This document shows positions 31,608-39,952 of a stretch of DNA of 55,838 nucleotides, piece after piece. How positions within the stretch are numbered: position 1 is the stretch's first letter; every line of letters begins with the position of its first letter. Location: contig JAGWNY010000021.1 of assembly GCA_028872915.1 (NCBI GenBank), positions 1 through 55,838 on the forward strand, written 5' to 3'. This DNA is from Verrucomicrobiota bacterium. Lineage in GTDB: Bacteria; Verrucomicrobiota; Verrucomicrobiia; Limisphaerales; UBA11358. A program made the translations under genes and the position numbers. The notes below the pieces were generated by a model. The model saw nothing but the letters and a program-made list of their open reading frames with translations, searched no databases and was not told where the DNA came from.

Positions 31608-32981
31608 TCAGGTTGAATCGGCCCGTAGCCGGGCCAGCAGCGCCGCCAAATCGGCGACGGAAATGGTTTCCAGGCGGGCGACAGCGTCTATGAGTTCTTT
31701 GCCCAACTTCGGGTCTACAAGCCCGCTGCTGAGGCGCTGAAATTTTTCGGCGACCGTCTCCCAGCTCATAGGCCGGGTGTTAAATCCTTCGTAATCCTGC
31801 TTCTCCTTGGTCAGTGTTTGATTGTCCTGAAGCTGAATGGTGATGCGGCAGGGCATCTCCTTCGGAAATCTCCGGCTCAAGGTCGGTGAGGGCCGTACCT
31901 GAACTTTCCGTAGCAGATCCTGAACGTCGGCGCGTTGAATCCGCTCGGGTGAGTATTGTTCCGGCATGACCTGATCGTCCAACAGCGCCACCGCCACGAT
32001 GTATGGCAGACTGTGATCGGCTTGCTCTTTGATTCGGACGACCGTTTTGTCTCCCTCCTCGCCACCACCGATGATTTTGTAAGCCACGTCAAAGATTTCG
32101 ATTTTGATTCGTTTGACATCGGCGGCCGCGAATTGATGCTCGCGCTTAAGTTCCAGCACACCTTCCACGGCGGATTGCGAATGAATTTCGGCGTTAAACT
32201 TTTTGACAATTGTGCGGGTCACGATTTCCAGATTCTCCTTGGACCAATCTATTTGAAATCGGCCGGCGATGGCTTCCATGAAGCCCTTGTTCCCCTCAAA
32301 AACTTCCGGCGGACCGGTGATGCCGCGCCTGGCCAGATAAGCGGAGTGTGTGGCGCCAAAGACCGTGTTCGGATACGCCAGTCCTTTCCAATGCGACAGC
32401 GTTCCGGTGCGAGTCACCCGCAGCGCGTTGAAGGCGGTACCGGCGATGGCCATGGCGTTGGCGGTCTGGGCCGCGGTCAACCCCAGCGCCTTGGATACGC
32501 CAGCGGCAACGGCGTAGGCGCCTTGTGTGGTATGATCAAATCCTTTGGCGCGCACCGGGGCGACTTCGCTGAGGCGGCACTGCACTTGATACGCCACGGC
32601 CAGCGTCGTGAGCAGGTCGCGCCCATCTCGTCCGGCATACTCGGCAGCGGCCAGGACCGCACCCAAGTTGTCACTGGGATGACAGGTTTCGCCACGGGCC
32701 AGAAAACTGTCGTTAAAATCCAAGTATCGAACCAGCGCGCCATTGTAAAAGGCCGCGCGATCTGGTGCCGTGCGCCCGCCGCCAATCAAGGTGCAACGCT
32801 CGGCACCGCCGAAATCCTTCGTGTGTTCGCGAAGCAATTGAATGGGTTCGCCCGTCATGGCGCCAGCCGCGCAAGCGAGTGCATCCAGGATACGAATCTT
32901 AAGTTGCATCCGCGCCTCCGGCGACAAATCGTCGTAAGCGGCGCGAGTCACGAACGCGGCTAGTTGTTCAACCAAGGTCAC
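31608..32981 (-). CDS. MmgE/PrpD family protein
   Basis: A 457-residue protein of the MmgE/PrpD superfamily (2-methylcitrate dehydratase and cis-aconitate decarboxylase relatives). The all-helical first domain shows L-D-A-L-A-C-A-A-G-A, R-Y-L-D-F-N-D-S-F near 83 and H-P-S-D-N-L-G-A near 98, the segments that bind the acid substrate. The second domain holds the H-S-Q-S-A-V-E-G region. No other methylcitrate-cycle genes are nearby, so the actual substrate is open. It overlaps the end of the AlkA gene by 14 bases and precedes the ComA-like gene by 22. Confidence 0.85.
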   Translation of the reverse strand: MTLVEQLAAFVTRAAYDDLSPEARMQLKIRILDALACAAGAMTGEPIQLLREHTKDFGGAERCTLIGGGRTAPDRAAFYNGALVRYLDFNDSFLARGETCHPSDNLGAVLAAAEYAGRDGRDLLTTLAVAYQVQCRLSEVAPVRAKGFDHTTQGAYAVAAGVSKALGLTAAQTANAMAIAGTAFNALRVTRTGTLSHWKGLAYPNTVFGATHSAYLARRGITGPPEVFEGNKGFMEAIAGRFQIDWSKENLEIVTRTIVKKFNAEIHSQSAVEGVLELKREHQFAAADVKRIKIEIFDVAYKIIGGGEEGDKTVVRIKEQADHSLPYIVAVALLDDQVMPEQYSPERIQRADVQDLLRKVQVRPSPTLSRRFPKEMPCRITIQLQDNQTLTKEKQDYEGFNTRPMSWETVAEKFQRLSSGLVDPKLGKELIDAVARLETISVADLAALLARLRADST

Positions 32982-34020
32982 TGGTGCCTCCTGTTTTTTG
33001 ACTTTTAGATGTCAGGAGCCCTGCGGCGTCAAGTCGGTCAAGCAGCATGTGGAAATAAACCAGTCCCGCGTGAGGCTGCCAGCGGGCCGTGACACGTCCC
33101 ACGCCGTCGTAATCCAGCGGCTTTCGGAGCTTCAGCCAGCGTTGCAAGTTGTTGCGCGCTCCGACATCGTCGCCGGGATAAACATTTAGTCGTCCCAAAC
33201 CGCGCAACAGCACGTATTCGGCGCTCCAACGGCCGATACCCTTCAAGTCGAGCAACCGCTCGACCACCGCCTCGTTGCTCAAACCATCGAGCGCCTCGAG
33301 GTCAATCTGGCCGCTGGCGCAGGCGCCGGCCAGGGCGATGAGCGATTCACCCTTGGCACGGCTGAAACCCAGTCGCCGAAAATCCATCGGCTTGAGGCCG
33401 GCAAGATCTTCAGGCCGCGGAAAGGCATGAGCCGGCTCGGGTGTGCCGTCTGTTGCCAGGCCGAATTTCTCCGTCATCCGGCTCAACAACAGAATGCCCA
33501 GCGACAGGGACATTTGCTGGCAGGCAATGGCATTGGCCAATGTCTCGAAAACCGTCGGAAACCGTGGCGGCTTCGTTCCACGAAAACGTTCCGCCAGGGG
33601 ATGAAGCTTGGCATCCATTGCAGCACGCCCATAAAAATCCGACAAGCTGATCCGCAGGCCCAGCAAACGCTCCAGCAATTTCACCGCTGCCATCCTCATG
33701 TCCGAAGTGATTCGCTGGCCGGTGAGCGTGACTTCTAAGCGTCGTGAATCTGAAGAACCGGCCTGGACAACGGCGGCCTCAACCGGCTGGCCGTCCAGCA
33801 CCACCACGCGCCGGTAAGTCTGACCGTCCCAGCGGTCAATCAGGTTGCTCGGACGCCGCCGCAACACCCAGACCGTTGAATCGAGCCGGAACGGTGGAAT
33901 CGGCTTGAGGAGAAACGTGGCCGTCCCACTATTCGAACCAACAACTCGCGCGTGGCTGACGGCACCGTTCCTGGAGTCAACGCGCCTCGTTTCAATAAGT
34001 TGGTTCACTCTTGGTTTCAT
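32968..34020 (-). CDS. alkA: AlkA-type DNA-3-methyladenine glycosylase
   Basis: A 350-residue helix-hairpin-helix glycosylase that removes alkylated and deaminated bases. The N-terminal AlkA domain shows P-P-F-R-L-D-S-T-V-W-V-L-R-R-R-P near residue 42. The HhH motif L-L-D-L-K-G-I-G-R-W-S-A near 265 is followed by G-D-D-V-G-A-R-N, which carries the catalytic aspartate. It overlaps the DUF302 gene upstream by 4 bases and MmgE/PrpD downstream by 14. Its place inside an operon with respiratory genes is unusual; AlkA normally sits with ada or alone. Confidence 0.9.
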   Translation of the reverse strand: MKPRVNQLIETRRVDSRNGAVSHARVVGSNSGTATFLLKPIPPFRLDSTVWVLRRRPSNLIDRWDGQTYRRVVVLDGQPVEAAVVQAGSSDSRRLEVTLTGQRITSDMRMAAVKLLERLLGLRISLSDFYGRAAMDAKLHPLAERFRGTKPPRFPTVFETLANAIACQQMSLSLGILLLSRMTEKFGLATDGTPEPAHAFPRPEDLAGLKPMDFRRLGFSRAKGESLIALAGACASGQIDLEALDGLSNEAVVERLLDLKGIGRWSAEYVLLRGLGRLNVYPGDDVGARNNLQRWLKLRKPLDYDGVGRVTARWQPHAGLVYFHMLLDRLDAAGLLTSKSQKTGGTSDLG

Positions 34021-34454
34021 GTGGTAGGCGTTGCGCTTTTCCCACTGGCCGCGGCGGCACAGAGGCTCGCTATATTTTCATCAATTGCTTTTGCGGCATC
34101 GTGAGGATGCCCGGCAAGGCCGTGCCACGAGGCAATGGCGGCAACGCGACGATAACTCAACCAAACCCGCCCAGCCTCATCCTGCCACGCCAGCGCCCGG
34201 GCCGGGAGGTCCAGGCCGACGATTTGACGTTCCTGCATCAGGAGCGTCCCCTTTTCAGGATGTCCGAACACCAGCAGTTCGGTCGGGCGCAATTCCAAGC
34301 GCGCCTCCGCGGCCGCCGCAGCGTGGTTGATGCGGGCAAAAACTCGCAATCCTTTCGCCGTGAGCAGTGCCGAAAGCCGACCCATCGTCTCGGACACGCC
34401 ATACTCGCTGCGGATGGTGACCACGTCGCTATTTGATTCACTGGCCATAGTCAT
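34017..34454 (-). CDS. DUF302 domain protein
   Basis: A 145-residue DUF302 protein: S-E-Y-G-V-S-E-T-M-G-R-L (residues 16-27), then G-L-R-V-F-A-R-I-N-H-A-A-A-A and L-L-V-F-G-H-P-E-K-G-T-L-L-M, ending L-P-A-R-A-L-A-W-Q-D. The domain's role is unknown; it is often found with respiratory or heavy-metal genes. Overlaps of 4 bases at both ends place it firmly in the operon between the membrane cytochrome c and AlkA. Confidence 0.85.
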   Translation of the reverse strand: MTMASESNSDVVTIRSEYGVSETMGRLSALLTAKGLRVFARINHAAAAAEARLELRPTELLVFGHPEKGTLLMQERQIVGLDLPARALAWQDEAGRVWLSYRRVAAIASWHGLAGHPHDAAKAIDENIASLCAAAASGKSATPTT

Positions 34455-35365
34455 TTCCTTGGTTCATCCGGCACCGGCGGCTGGGTGGCCGGGCTGCTGC
34501 GGTCGCTTAAGCTGTTGATATACCAGATGAGCGCGTTGAGTTGATGCTCATTGGTGTGTTGCGGGCCGGAAAGCATCGCTCGGTAGGACGTCGGCATCGC
34601 GCCCGCCGGGAAACCTTGCAACTGGAGGTATTCGGGATAAAGAATCGCGTTCGTCAAAAACTGATAATTGGCGATTTCGGTCGCGCCGTTGGCTAGTTTC
34701 TGCGGGTAGCCGGCGAGATTTCTCCACGATGGTCCGACTGCCTTGGTGCCATCCACATGGTGGCAGGCAATGCAACCCAAAGTTTGCGACAACCTCTGCC
34801 CCAAAACATGAAGCGGCGCATTTGGCGGCACACTCATTCCTGAACCGGCCATCATTGAACTCTCCATTCCAGCGGCGCCAACTGACGCTTGCGGCGACAA
34901 CAAATTGCTGGGTCCGGGAGAAACACCGAATCCGCCCGCCGCCGCTGCGTCCATGCCCACCAGCAGCACCAACATCGGCCAACCCAGCCCGCGCACGTAA
35001 GCTTGCGCCGCGAACACCGCCAGCACGCTGCACAGGAAGATGCCCAAATGATCAAGAAAGTGCAGCCAGCGATGGTCCATCAGATAGGCATATTCCGAAG
35101 GCCACATCAGCGCCAAGCCAAACACCGGCGCCAGAACGGCCGGCAGGACCCACCAGGTGCGTTCCCGGTCTCGCCGTGGCAGGTTGGCAGCCAAGGCCAT
35201 CGCCAGCAAACCGGCCCCCGCCGCCATGCCGCTGTGAAGCAAATGATGCACGGCAATGGTTGTCATCATGTGCGCGCGGAGCGGCATCGTCAGGCCGTCC
35301 AGCGAAATGACAAAGCCGACAATTCCCATCCCGACGTTGATAATGCGCTTGGAATTACCCTTCAT
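34451..35365 (-). CDS. membrane protein with C-terminal cytochrome c domain
   Basis: A 304-residue protein with about four membrane helices (residues about 10-145) followed by a periplasmic class I cytochrome c. The haem motif is C-I-A-C-H near residue 195 and the likely axial methionine is in A-G-A-M-P-T near 256. The helical part carries a His cluster in A-V-H-H-L-L-H-S (39-46), reminiscent of CtaG-type assembly proteins. It overlaps the heme-copper subunit I gene by 11 bases, so it is probably the electron donor or third subunit of that enzyme. Confidence 0.82.
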   Translation of the reverse strand: MKGNSKRIINVGMGIVGFVISLDGLTMPLRAHMMTTIAVHHLLHSGMAAGAGLLAMALAANLPRRDRERTWWVLPAVLAPVFGLALMWPSEYAYLMDHRWLHFLDHLGIFLCSVLAVFAAQAYVRGLGWPMLVLLVGMDAAAAGGFGVSPGPSNLLSPQASVGAAGMESSMMAGSGMSVPPNAPLHVLGQRLSQTLGCIACHHVDGTKAVGPSWRNLAGYPQKLANGATEIANYQFLTNAILYPEYLQLQGFPAGAMPTSYRAMLSGPQHTNEHQLNALIWYINSLSDRSSPATQPPVPDEPRK

Positions 35366-36857
35366 GCGGCGCCTCCTTCAATTCTCCCGGCCACAACGGT
35401 TGATCCACGGCGCGGTTCCAGCGCAGGCGCAATCCTTCAACAAAGGCCAGCGTGAACCCGATGAGCATGATGACGGCGCCGACGGTCGCAAATTGAGCGA
35501 TGAACGGGCCAGGCGCAGGTTCCGTGGCGTATCGGCGCGGCACGCCATACGCGCCGCCAAAATAAAATCCCAGCAGGAAGACAACCATGCCACCGAACGA
35601 CAGCGCGACAACCAATCCGCGCATGATTCCGCTCGTTTCACGCGCACTGCGCGATTCGAGCAGCAAAAACACCCAGCCCATGACGAACAACAGACAGCCA
35701 CCTAACAGGTAAGTATGAAAATGCGCCGGCACCCAGAGCGTGTTGTGCAGATGCAAATTGAACGGGATGCTGGCGTCGATCTCCGCACCGATGCCGCCCA
35801 CCACCCAGCCAACCAGGCCAGCATAGAGGAAAATCGCGCCCAGCGTCCAGCGCGTGCGCGACCGCCAGACCAACATCAGCGCGCTGAAAACCGTCACCGC
35901 CGTCACCGGCACTGCCGTAAGGTAGGACGATAATTCGCTGAAATACTGCATAAATCCCGGCTGGACGAAATCCATGTAAAGGTGATGGGAATAATTGGCC
36001 AGGATGAAAAACATTGAACTCCACCAGCCGATCACCAGCACAGTTGAGGTGTGATACTTCCGCCGTGTGGCATGAGCCATGCCGACGTAAATCAGTGCCG
36101 CCAGCATATAAATAATCAGGTTTGCGAACGTGTGTGCCCAAAAGTAGGTCAGGTTTTTCGCCCACAGCGGATTGATGACCACGCGCGGATCCAACCACCG
36201 CACCAACAGCGACACGCCCAGCAGCGTCGCGTCCATCCCGGCAATCAACCCGTCAAAACCCGCCACCAACGCCGGAAAAGCTTCCGGTGGCGGCGGTTGT
36301 CGGCCCGCAGCCTGGAATTCCTCCCGATGCCAGACATAGTCCCAAGCCAACGCTCCGCGCAAACCGCCGTAAGCCCGCAGCACCGCGCCAAGCATTTGCA
36401 GGCACCAGATCATCCAGCCGACGTTAACCAACACCAAGCCGATGAGAAACACGCCCGTGGACCAGCCCGGCCAGCTCCCATCAAACGGCAACGGATAAAG
36501 AAATGTGTATAACCCGCCGAAGCGCCCAACCAACGTCGCCACAATCACGCCGACGACGCCCAACATGATCAACACCCATGCCAGCACCACCAGTGATGCG
36601 CTCAGTTCGATGTGTCGGCGGATTAGAAACCACAGTGCGCCCATCGCACATACCGCCAGCGCCACAATCATTCCGGCGCCGTGCAGGGTCAACAAGGCGT
36701 AAAAAAAGTCCGGCGGCAGCGGCAGCCAATTCGCTTGTGCCGCGCGCATGGTCAGCCCCACCAGTAGCATCAGCGCGGTGATGATCAGGCCGGAGACCAG
36801 ATAGAGCGTCATCACACCCCGGCCGGGAGACGAGTTATTCGAATGGGTTGCTTGCAT
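35355..36857 (-). CDS. heme-copper reductase subunit I lacking the active-site tyrosine; probable NO reductase
   Basis: About 500 residues and 12 membrane helices. All six metal histidines are visible: L-H-G-A-G-M in helix II, F-W-A-H in helix VI, S-H-H in helix VII, and H-N-T-L-W-V-P-A-H-F-H in helix X. In oxygen reductases the helix VI motif is H-P-E-V-Y or H-P-x-V-Y, with the tyrosine cross-linked to histidine. Here it reads H-T-F-A-N, so the tyrosine position is Asn. Heme-copper enzymes without this tyrosine are generally NO reductases (sNOR, eNOR and gNOR types). With a CuA subunit II beside it and nos genes in the window, NO reduction is my preferred role. The start at 36857 is uncertain; 36812 is possible. 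Confidence 0.8.
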   Translation of the reverse strand: MQATHSNNSSPGRGVMTLYLVSGLIITALMLLVGLTMRAAQANWLPLPPDFFYALLTLHGAGMIVALAVCAMGALWFLIRRHIELSASLVVLAWVLIMLGVVGVIVATLVGRFGGLYTFLYPLPFDGSWPGWSTGVFLIGLVLVNVGWMIWCLQMLGAVLRAYGGLRGALAWDYVWHREEFQAAGRQPPPPEAFPALVAGFDGLIAGMDATLLGVSLLVRWLDPRVVINPLWAKNLTYFWAHTFANLIIYMLAALIYVGMAHATRRKYHTSTVLVIGWWSSMFFILANYSHHLYMDFVQPGFMQYFSELSSYLTAVPVTAVTVFSALMLVWRSRTRWTLGAIFLYAGLVGWVVGGIGAEIDASIPFNLHLHNTLWVPAHFHTYLLGGCLLFVMGWVFLLLESRSARETSGIMRGLVVALSFGGMVVFLLGFYFGGAYGVPRRYATEPAPGPFIAQFATVGAVIMLIGFTLAFVEGLRLRWNRAVDQPLWPGELKEAPHEG

Positions 36858-37446
36858 TGCTACTTGGAACGGTGTTTGTGCCCGATGGCTGAGACATCGG
36901 CATCGGTGCCGGTGTCGGCGAAGCGCCTTCAACAGTAAAATCCTTTTGCATGATGGCGTGTCCAACCCCGCAGTATTCCAGACAGCGCACGGTGTAATGC
37001 CCCGGCTGGTGGAAGGTGACCGCCAGATAATTCACGTAATCCGGCATCGCCTGGGTCTGGGCGATGAGTTGGCCTTCAGGGTTGTAGATGCCAAAGCCGT
37101 GGTTGACGTCGCGCGAGGTGACTTCAAACAAAATCCGACGGTTCAGCGGAAAATGGTCAGGCATGATGAAAACGAACTGTTGGGCGATGACCGGCACTTT
37201 CTCGGCCGGTAACAGGGCTTCCGCCGCGGCCAGATAGGGAAAGAATGGAATCGTGGCGAAGAAGGCCGCCAGCAGAAACAGCGTTATCCCCAGAAACCAT
37301 CTGCCCCGGATGGCATATCCCCGATGCTGCACTTCTGCTTGCTCTTGTTCCGGCAACCGCGTTGACCAGGCGACTGTCACGAACACAAACATGGCCACAG
37401 CGGCCAGGATGAAAAACATCAATAGCAATTTCTCGGCGGCATCCAT
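36835..37446 (-). CDS. heme-copper reductase subunit II with CuA site
   Basis: A 203-residue subunit II with two N-terminal membrane helices (about residues 6-26 and 49-70) and a periplasmic cupredoxin domain. The CuA site is complete: D-V-N-H for the first histidine and C-L-E-Y-C-G-V-G-H-A-I-M for the two cysteines, second histidine and methionine. The tail is Pro/Ser/Met-rich. It accepts electrons from cytochrome c and passes them to subunit I. It is the first gene of the operon and lies 68 bases downstream of a Crp/Fnr-type box. Confidence 0.88.
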   Translation of the reverse strand: MDAAEKLLLMFFILAAVAMFVFVTVAWSTRLPEQEQAEVQHRGYAIRGRWFLGITLFLLAAFFATIPFFPYLAAAEALLPAEKVPVIAQQFVFIMPDHFPLNRRILFEVTSRDVNHGFGIYNPEGQLIAQTQAMPDYVNYLAVTFHQPGHYTVRCLEYCGVGHAIMQKDFTVEGASPTPAPMPMSQPSGTNTVPSSNASNPFE

Positions 37447-37486
37447 TTCAGTTCAGTTCTTGCGTTTTTGAGCAAATCGCGCCGTC

Positions 37487-37528
37487 AAAATAGAGCAGGC
37501 GAAATCCCGGTTCCTTGACTTAGGTCAA
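37487..37528 (-). promoter_or_regulatory. class II Fnr-type promoter of the heme-copper/repair operon
   Basis: The box TTGAC-TTAG-GTCAA (37528-37515) is a perfect palindrome. On the minus strand TATTTT lies at 37492-37487, with its centre exactly 32 bases from the box centre. That is the spacing of a class II activated promoter with the box at -41.5. Transcription would start near 37480 and run into the subunit II gene at 37446. Confidence 0.75.
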
Positions 37529-38007
37529 ATTTCTTTATCCGGCGCATCATCCTGTATAATTGGCTTTGAGTGGGAAGAATCAGCACCGCGCAACCGCATC
37601 AAAAGCCTGTTAATCTGCGGTCCCATGCGCTGGAGCTCTTCGTGATGCGCGGCGGAAAGCTTCTCAAGGATGGTCTCGCCACGCGACGTCAGGGCCAGTT
37701 GGACTTGGCGGCGATCCTCACGGCCCGGCACCCGCCGGACGTAACGTTCCGCCACCAGACGGTCCGTTAGTCCCACGGCGCTGTGATGGCGGATTTGCAG
37801 TCGCTCGGCCAGTTCGCCAACGGTAATCCGGTCACGGCCCGGAAAACCCTTGATGGCCAGCATGGCCTGGTGGTGTTGCGGGGTGAGGCCCGCGGCGCGG
37901 GCCGCGTTTTCACTGAAATGCTGGAATTGCCGCAGCGCGTAACGGAACTCGGCCAGCGCCTCGTATTCGGCCTTGGTGAGCGTTTGCTTGCTTGCCATAA
38001 GTTTCAT
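37525..38007 (-). CDS. MarR family transcriptional regulator
   Basis: A 160-residue winged-helix regulator from the ATG at 38007. The DNA-binding part reads I-T-V-G-E-L-A-E-R-L-Q-I-R-H-H-S-A-V-G-L-T-D-R-L near residues 61-84, and the wing is R-R-V-P-G-R-E-D-R-R-Q-V-Q-L near 90-103, the MarR signature. It is divergent from the ClC gene. A long near-palindrome in the gap between them is a candidate operator, suggesting autorepression and control of the transporter. Its 3' end overlaps the Crp/Fnr box of the next operon. Confidence 0.9.
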   Translation of the reverse strand: MKLMASKQTLTKAEYEALAEFRYALRQFQHFSENAARAAGLTPQHHQAMLAIKGFPGRDRITVGELAERLQIRHHSAVGLTDRLVAERYVRRVPGREDRRQVQLALTSRGETILEKLSAAHHEELQRMGPQINRLLMRLRGADSSHSKPIIQDDAPDKEI

Positions 38008-38048
38008 TCTTCGGCTAATACCCGGCCAATTCGCGCCGGCGAATATGG

Positions 38049-38080
38049 TTGAATTATATCGCGGCACGATGTAATGTCAA
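38049..38080. promoter_or_regulatory. candidate MarR operator
   Basis: A long imperfect palindrome: left arm TTGA-ATTATATCG, 5-base centre CGGCA, right arm CGATGTAAT-GTCAA. The inner 9-base arms match at 8 positions and the outer TTGA/TCAA also pair. It fills the gap between the divergent MarR and ClC genes. Confidence 0.6.
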
Positions 38081-38083
38081 CGG

Positions 38084-39952
38084 ATGGCAATTGAAAATCG
38101 GTCTGATTCGGAAGGCAGGATGGCGGCTCCGGCATGGGGGGCGCCCGTTGATTCGTTGGCTGACTTCCGCACCGACCAACGGATGTTGTTGTTGTCCGCC
38201 CTGGCGATTCCCATTGGCGTGATCGGCGCACTGGTGGCCAAGGCGCTGCTCTGGTTGATCGCGGTGTTTACAAACGTCTCATTCTTTCACCGTTTATCCG
38301 CTGAACCATCGTTGCCGGGACAGAGCCATCTGGGCTGGTGGATGGCGGCGGTGCCAGTAGTCGGTGCGCTGATTGTCGGGCTGATGGCGCGTTATGGTTC
38401 GGACAAGATCCGGGGACATGGCATACCGGAGGCGTTGGAAGCCATCCTCCTGGGGCGAAGTCTGATCAACCCCAAGGTGGCGATTCTGAAGCCGTTGTCG
38501 TCAGCCATCTCCATCGGCACCGGCGGGCCATTCGGCGCGGAGGGACCGATCATCATGACCGGCGGGGCGTTCGGTTCATTGTTTGCGCAGCTTTTTCACC
38601 TTTCGGCGGCGGAGCGGAAGACCCTTTTGGTAGCGGGAGCCGCCAGCGGCATGTCCGCCGTATTCGCCACCCCGATTGCGGCGGTGTTGCTCGCGGTGGA
38701 ACTGTTGCTGTTCGAATGGAAGCCGAGAAGTTTCATCCCGGTGGCGGTGGCGTCAGTGGTTGCCTCCGTTTTGCGCGTGCCGCTGCTGGGCACCGGGCCG
38801 ATGTTTCCAGTCCCGCTGCACCCGGTGTTGGGCGCCAGTGGATTGGTGGCGGCGCTGATCATCGGTCTGGCGGCCGGATTTGGTTCATGGCTGCTGACGA
38901 CCTTGGTTTATGCGTGCGAGGATTTGTTTCAAAAACTGCCGATTCACTGGATGTGGTGGCCGGCGCTTGGCGCGGTGGTGGTGGGCATTGGCGGCTTGAT
39001 TGATCCCCGGGTGCTGGGCGTGGGCTATCACACCATTCACACGCTGATGCTCGGGCGTTTGGTCGGCGGGATGTTGATTGGTCTTTTAATCGCCAAGGCG
39101 GTGGTGTGGGCAGTGGCGCTGGGTTCGGGCACATCCGGTGGCGTTCTGGCGCCGCTGCTCATCATCGGCGGTTCATTGGGCGCGTTGCTGGGCCAATGGT
39201 TGCCCGCCGGCGATCCGGGGCTGTGGGCCATGGTCGGCATGGGAGCAATCATGGGTGGCACCATGCGCTCGCCGTTCACTGGCATGGTCTTCATCCTGGA
39301 GTTGACGCATGATTTGAACGCCTTGCCGGCCTTGTTCATTGGCAGCGTGGCGGCGCTGGGGGTCACGGTGCTGGTGCTGCGGCGTTCCATTTTAACGGAG
39401 AAACTCGCCCGGCGCGGACAGCACATCGCCCGCGAATACAGCGTGGATTTGTTTGAGTTGATGCGGGTGGGCGAAGTGATGGACCGTCAGGCTCCCACCG
39501 TTCCTTCCAAGATGACGGTCGGGGAGCTTTCAGATCGAATTGCCAAAGGTGATCCGGACGTCTCGCGGCGTCAGGGATTGATTATTGTGGATGCCGGGCA
39601 AAAGCTGGCAGGCATTGTCACGCGAGGAGACCTGCTGCGAGTGTTGCAGAGCGCGCCAGAGGGCAACGTGCCGGTGCTTGAAGCGGGAAAGACAAAATTG
39701 GTGGTCACCTATCCAGACGAACTGCTGCATGATGCCATCGCCAAAATGCTTCGGCATAACATCGGCCGGCTGCCGGTGGTGAGCCGGGACATGCCGGATC
39801 GGTTGGTGGGCTATTTGGGGCGCGGCGAAATCATCGCGGCACGGATGCGTTACCACGAGGAAGAAGAGTCCCGCAGCAAGGGACCGCTGGCAAACGTCGG
39901 AAATCCGCTGAAATTCCAGCCGATGTTGGCCGCAAAGCGTTATGAGTCTTGA
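38084..39952 (+). CDS. ClC-family chloride channel/antiporter with CBS domains
   Basis: A 622-residue ClC protein. The selectivity regions are visible: G-H-G-I-P-E (near 108), G-G-P-F-G-A-E-G-P with the gating glutamate (near 148), and S-G-G-V-L-A-P (near 352). Two CBS domains follow the membrane part (residues about 460-600) and may sense nucleotides. The keeping of the gating Glu fits an H+/Cl- antiporter. The longest frame starts at 38084 with no ribosome site; the ATG at 38120 has GAAGGCAGG just before it and may be the true start. It overlaps the next gene by 11 bases. Confidence 0.9.
   Translation: MAIENRSDSEGRMAAPAWGAPVDSLADFRTDQRMLLLSALAIPIGVIGALVAKALLWLIAVFTNVSFFHRLSAEPSLPGQSHLGWWMAAVPVVGALIVGLMARYGSDKIRGHGIPEALEAILLGRSLINPKVAILKPLSSAISIGTGGPFGAEGPIIMTGGAFGSLFAQLFHLSAAERKTLLVAGAASGMSAVFATPIAAVLLAVELLLFEWKPRSFIPVAVASVVASVLRVPLLGTGPMFPVPLHPVLGASGLVAALIIGLAAGFGSWLLTTLVYACEDLFQKLPIHWMWWPALGAVVVGIGGLIDPRVLGVGYHTIHTLMLGRLVGGMLIGLLIAKAVVWAVALGSGTSGGVLAPLLIIGGSLGALLGQWLPAGDPGLWAMVGMGAIMGGTMRSPFTGMVFILELTHDLNALPALFIGSVAALGVTVLVLRRSILTEKLARRGQHIAREYSVDLFELMRVGEVMDRQAPTVPSKMTVGELSDRIAKGDPDVSRRQGLIIVDAGQKLAGIVTRGDLLRVLQSAPEGNVPVLEAGKTKLVVTYPDELLHDAIAKMLRHNIGRLPVVSRDMPDRLVGYLGRGEIIAARMRYHEEEESRSKGPLANVGNPLKFQPMLAAKRYES

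Noticed and set aside
31956..32963. 335-codon frame antisense to the MmgE/PrpD gene
   Set aside because: No motif or plausible composition; the opposite strand encodes a full-length family member.
33000..33016. TTGAC...GTCA near the MmgE/PrpD start as a third Fnr box
   Set aside because: The spacer is 8 bases rather than 4, and it lies inside the AlkA coding region within an operon.
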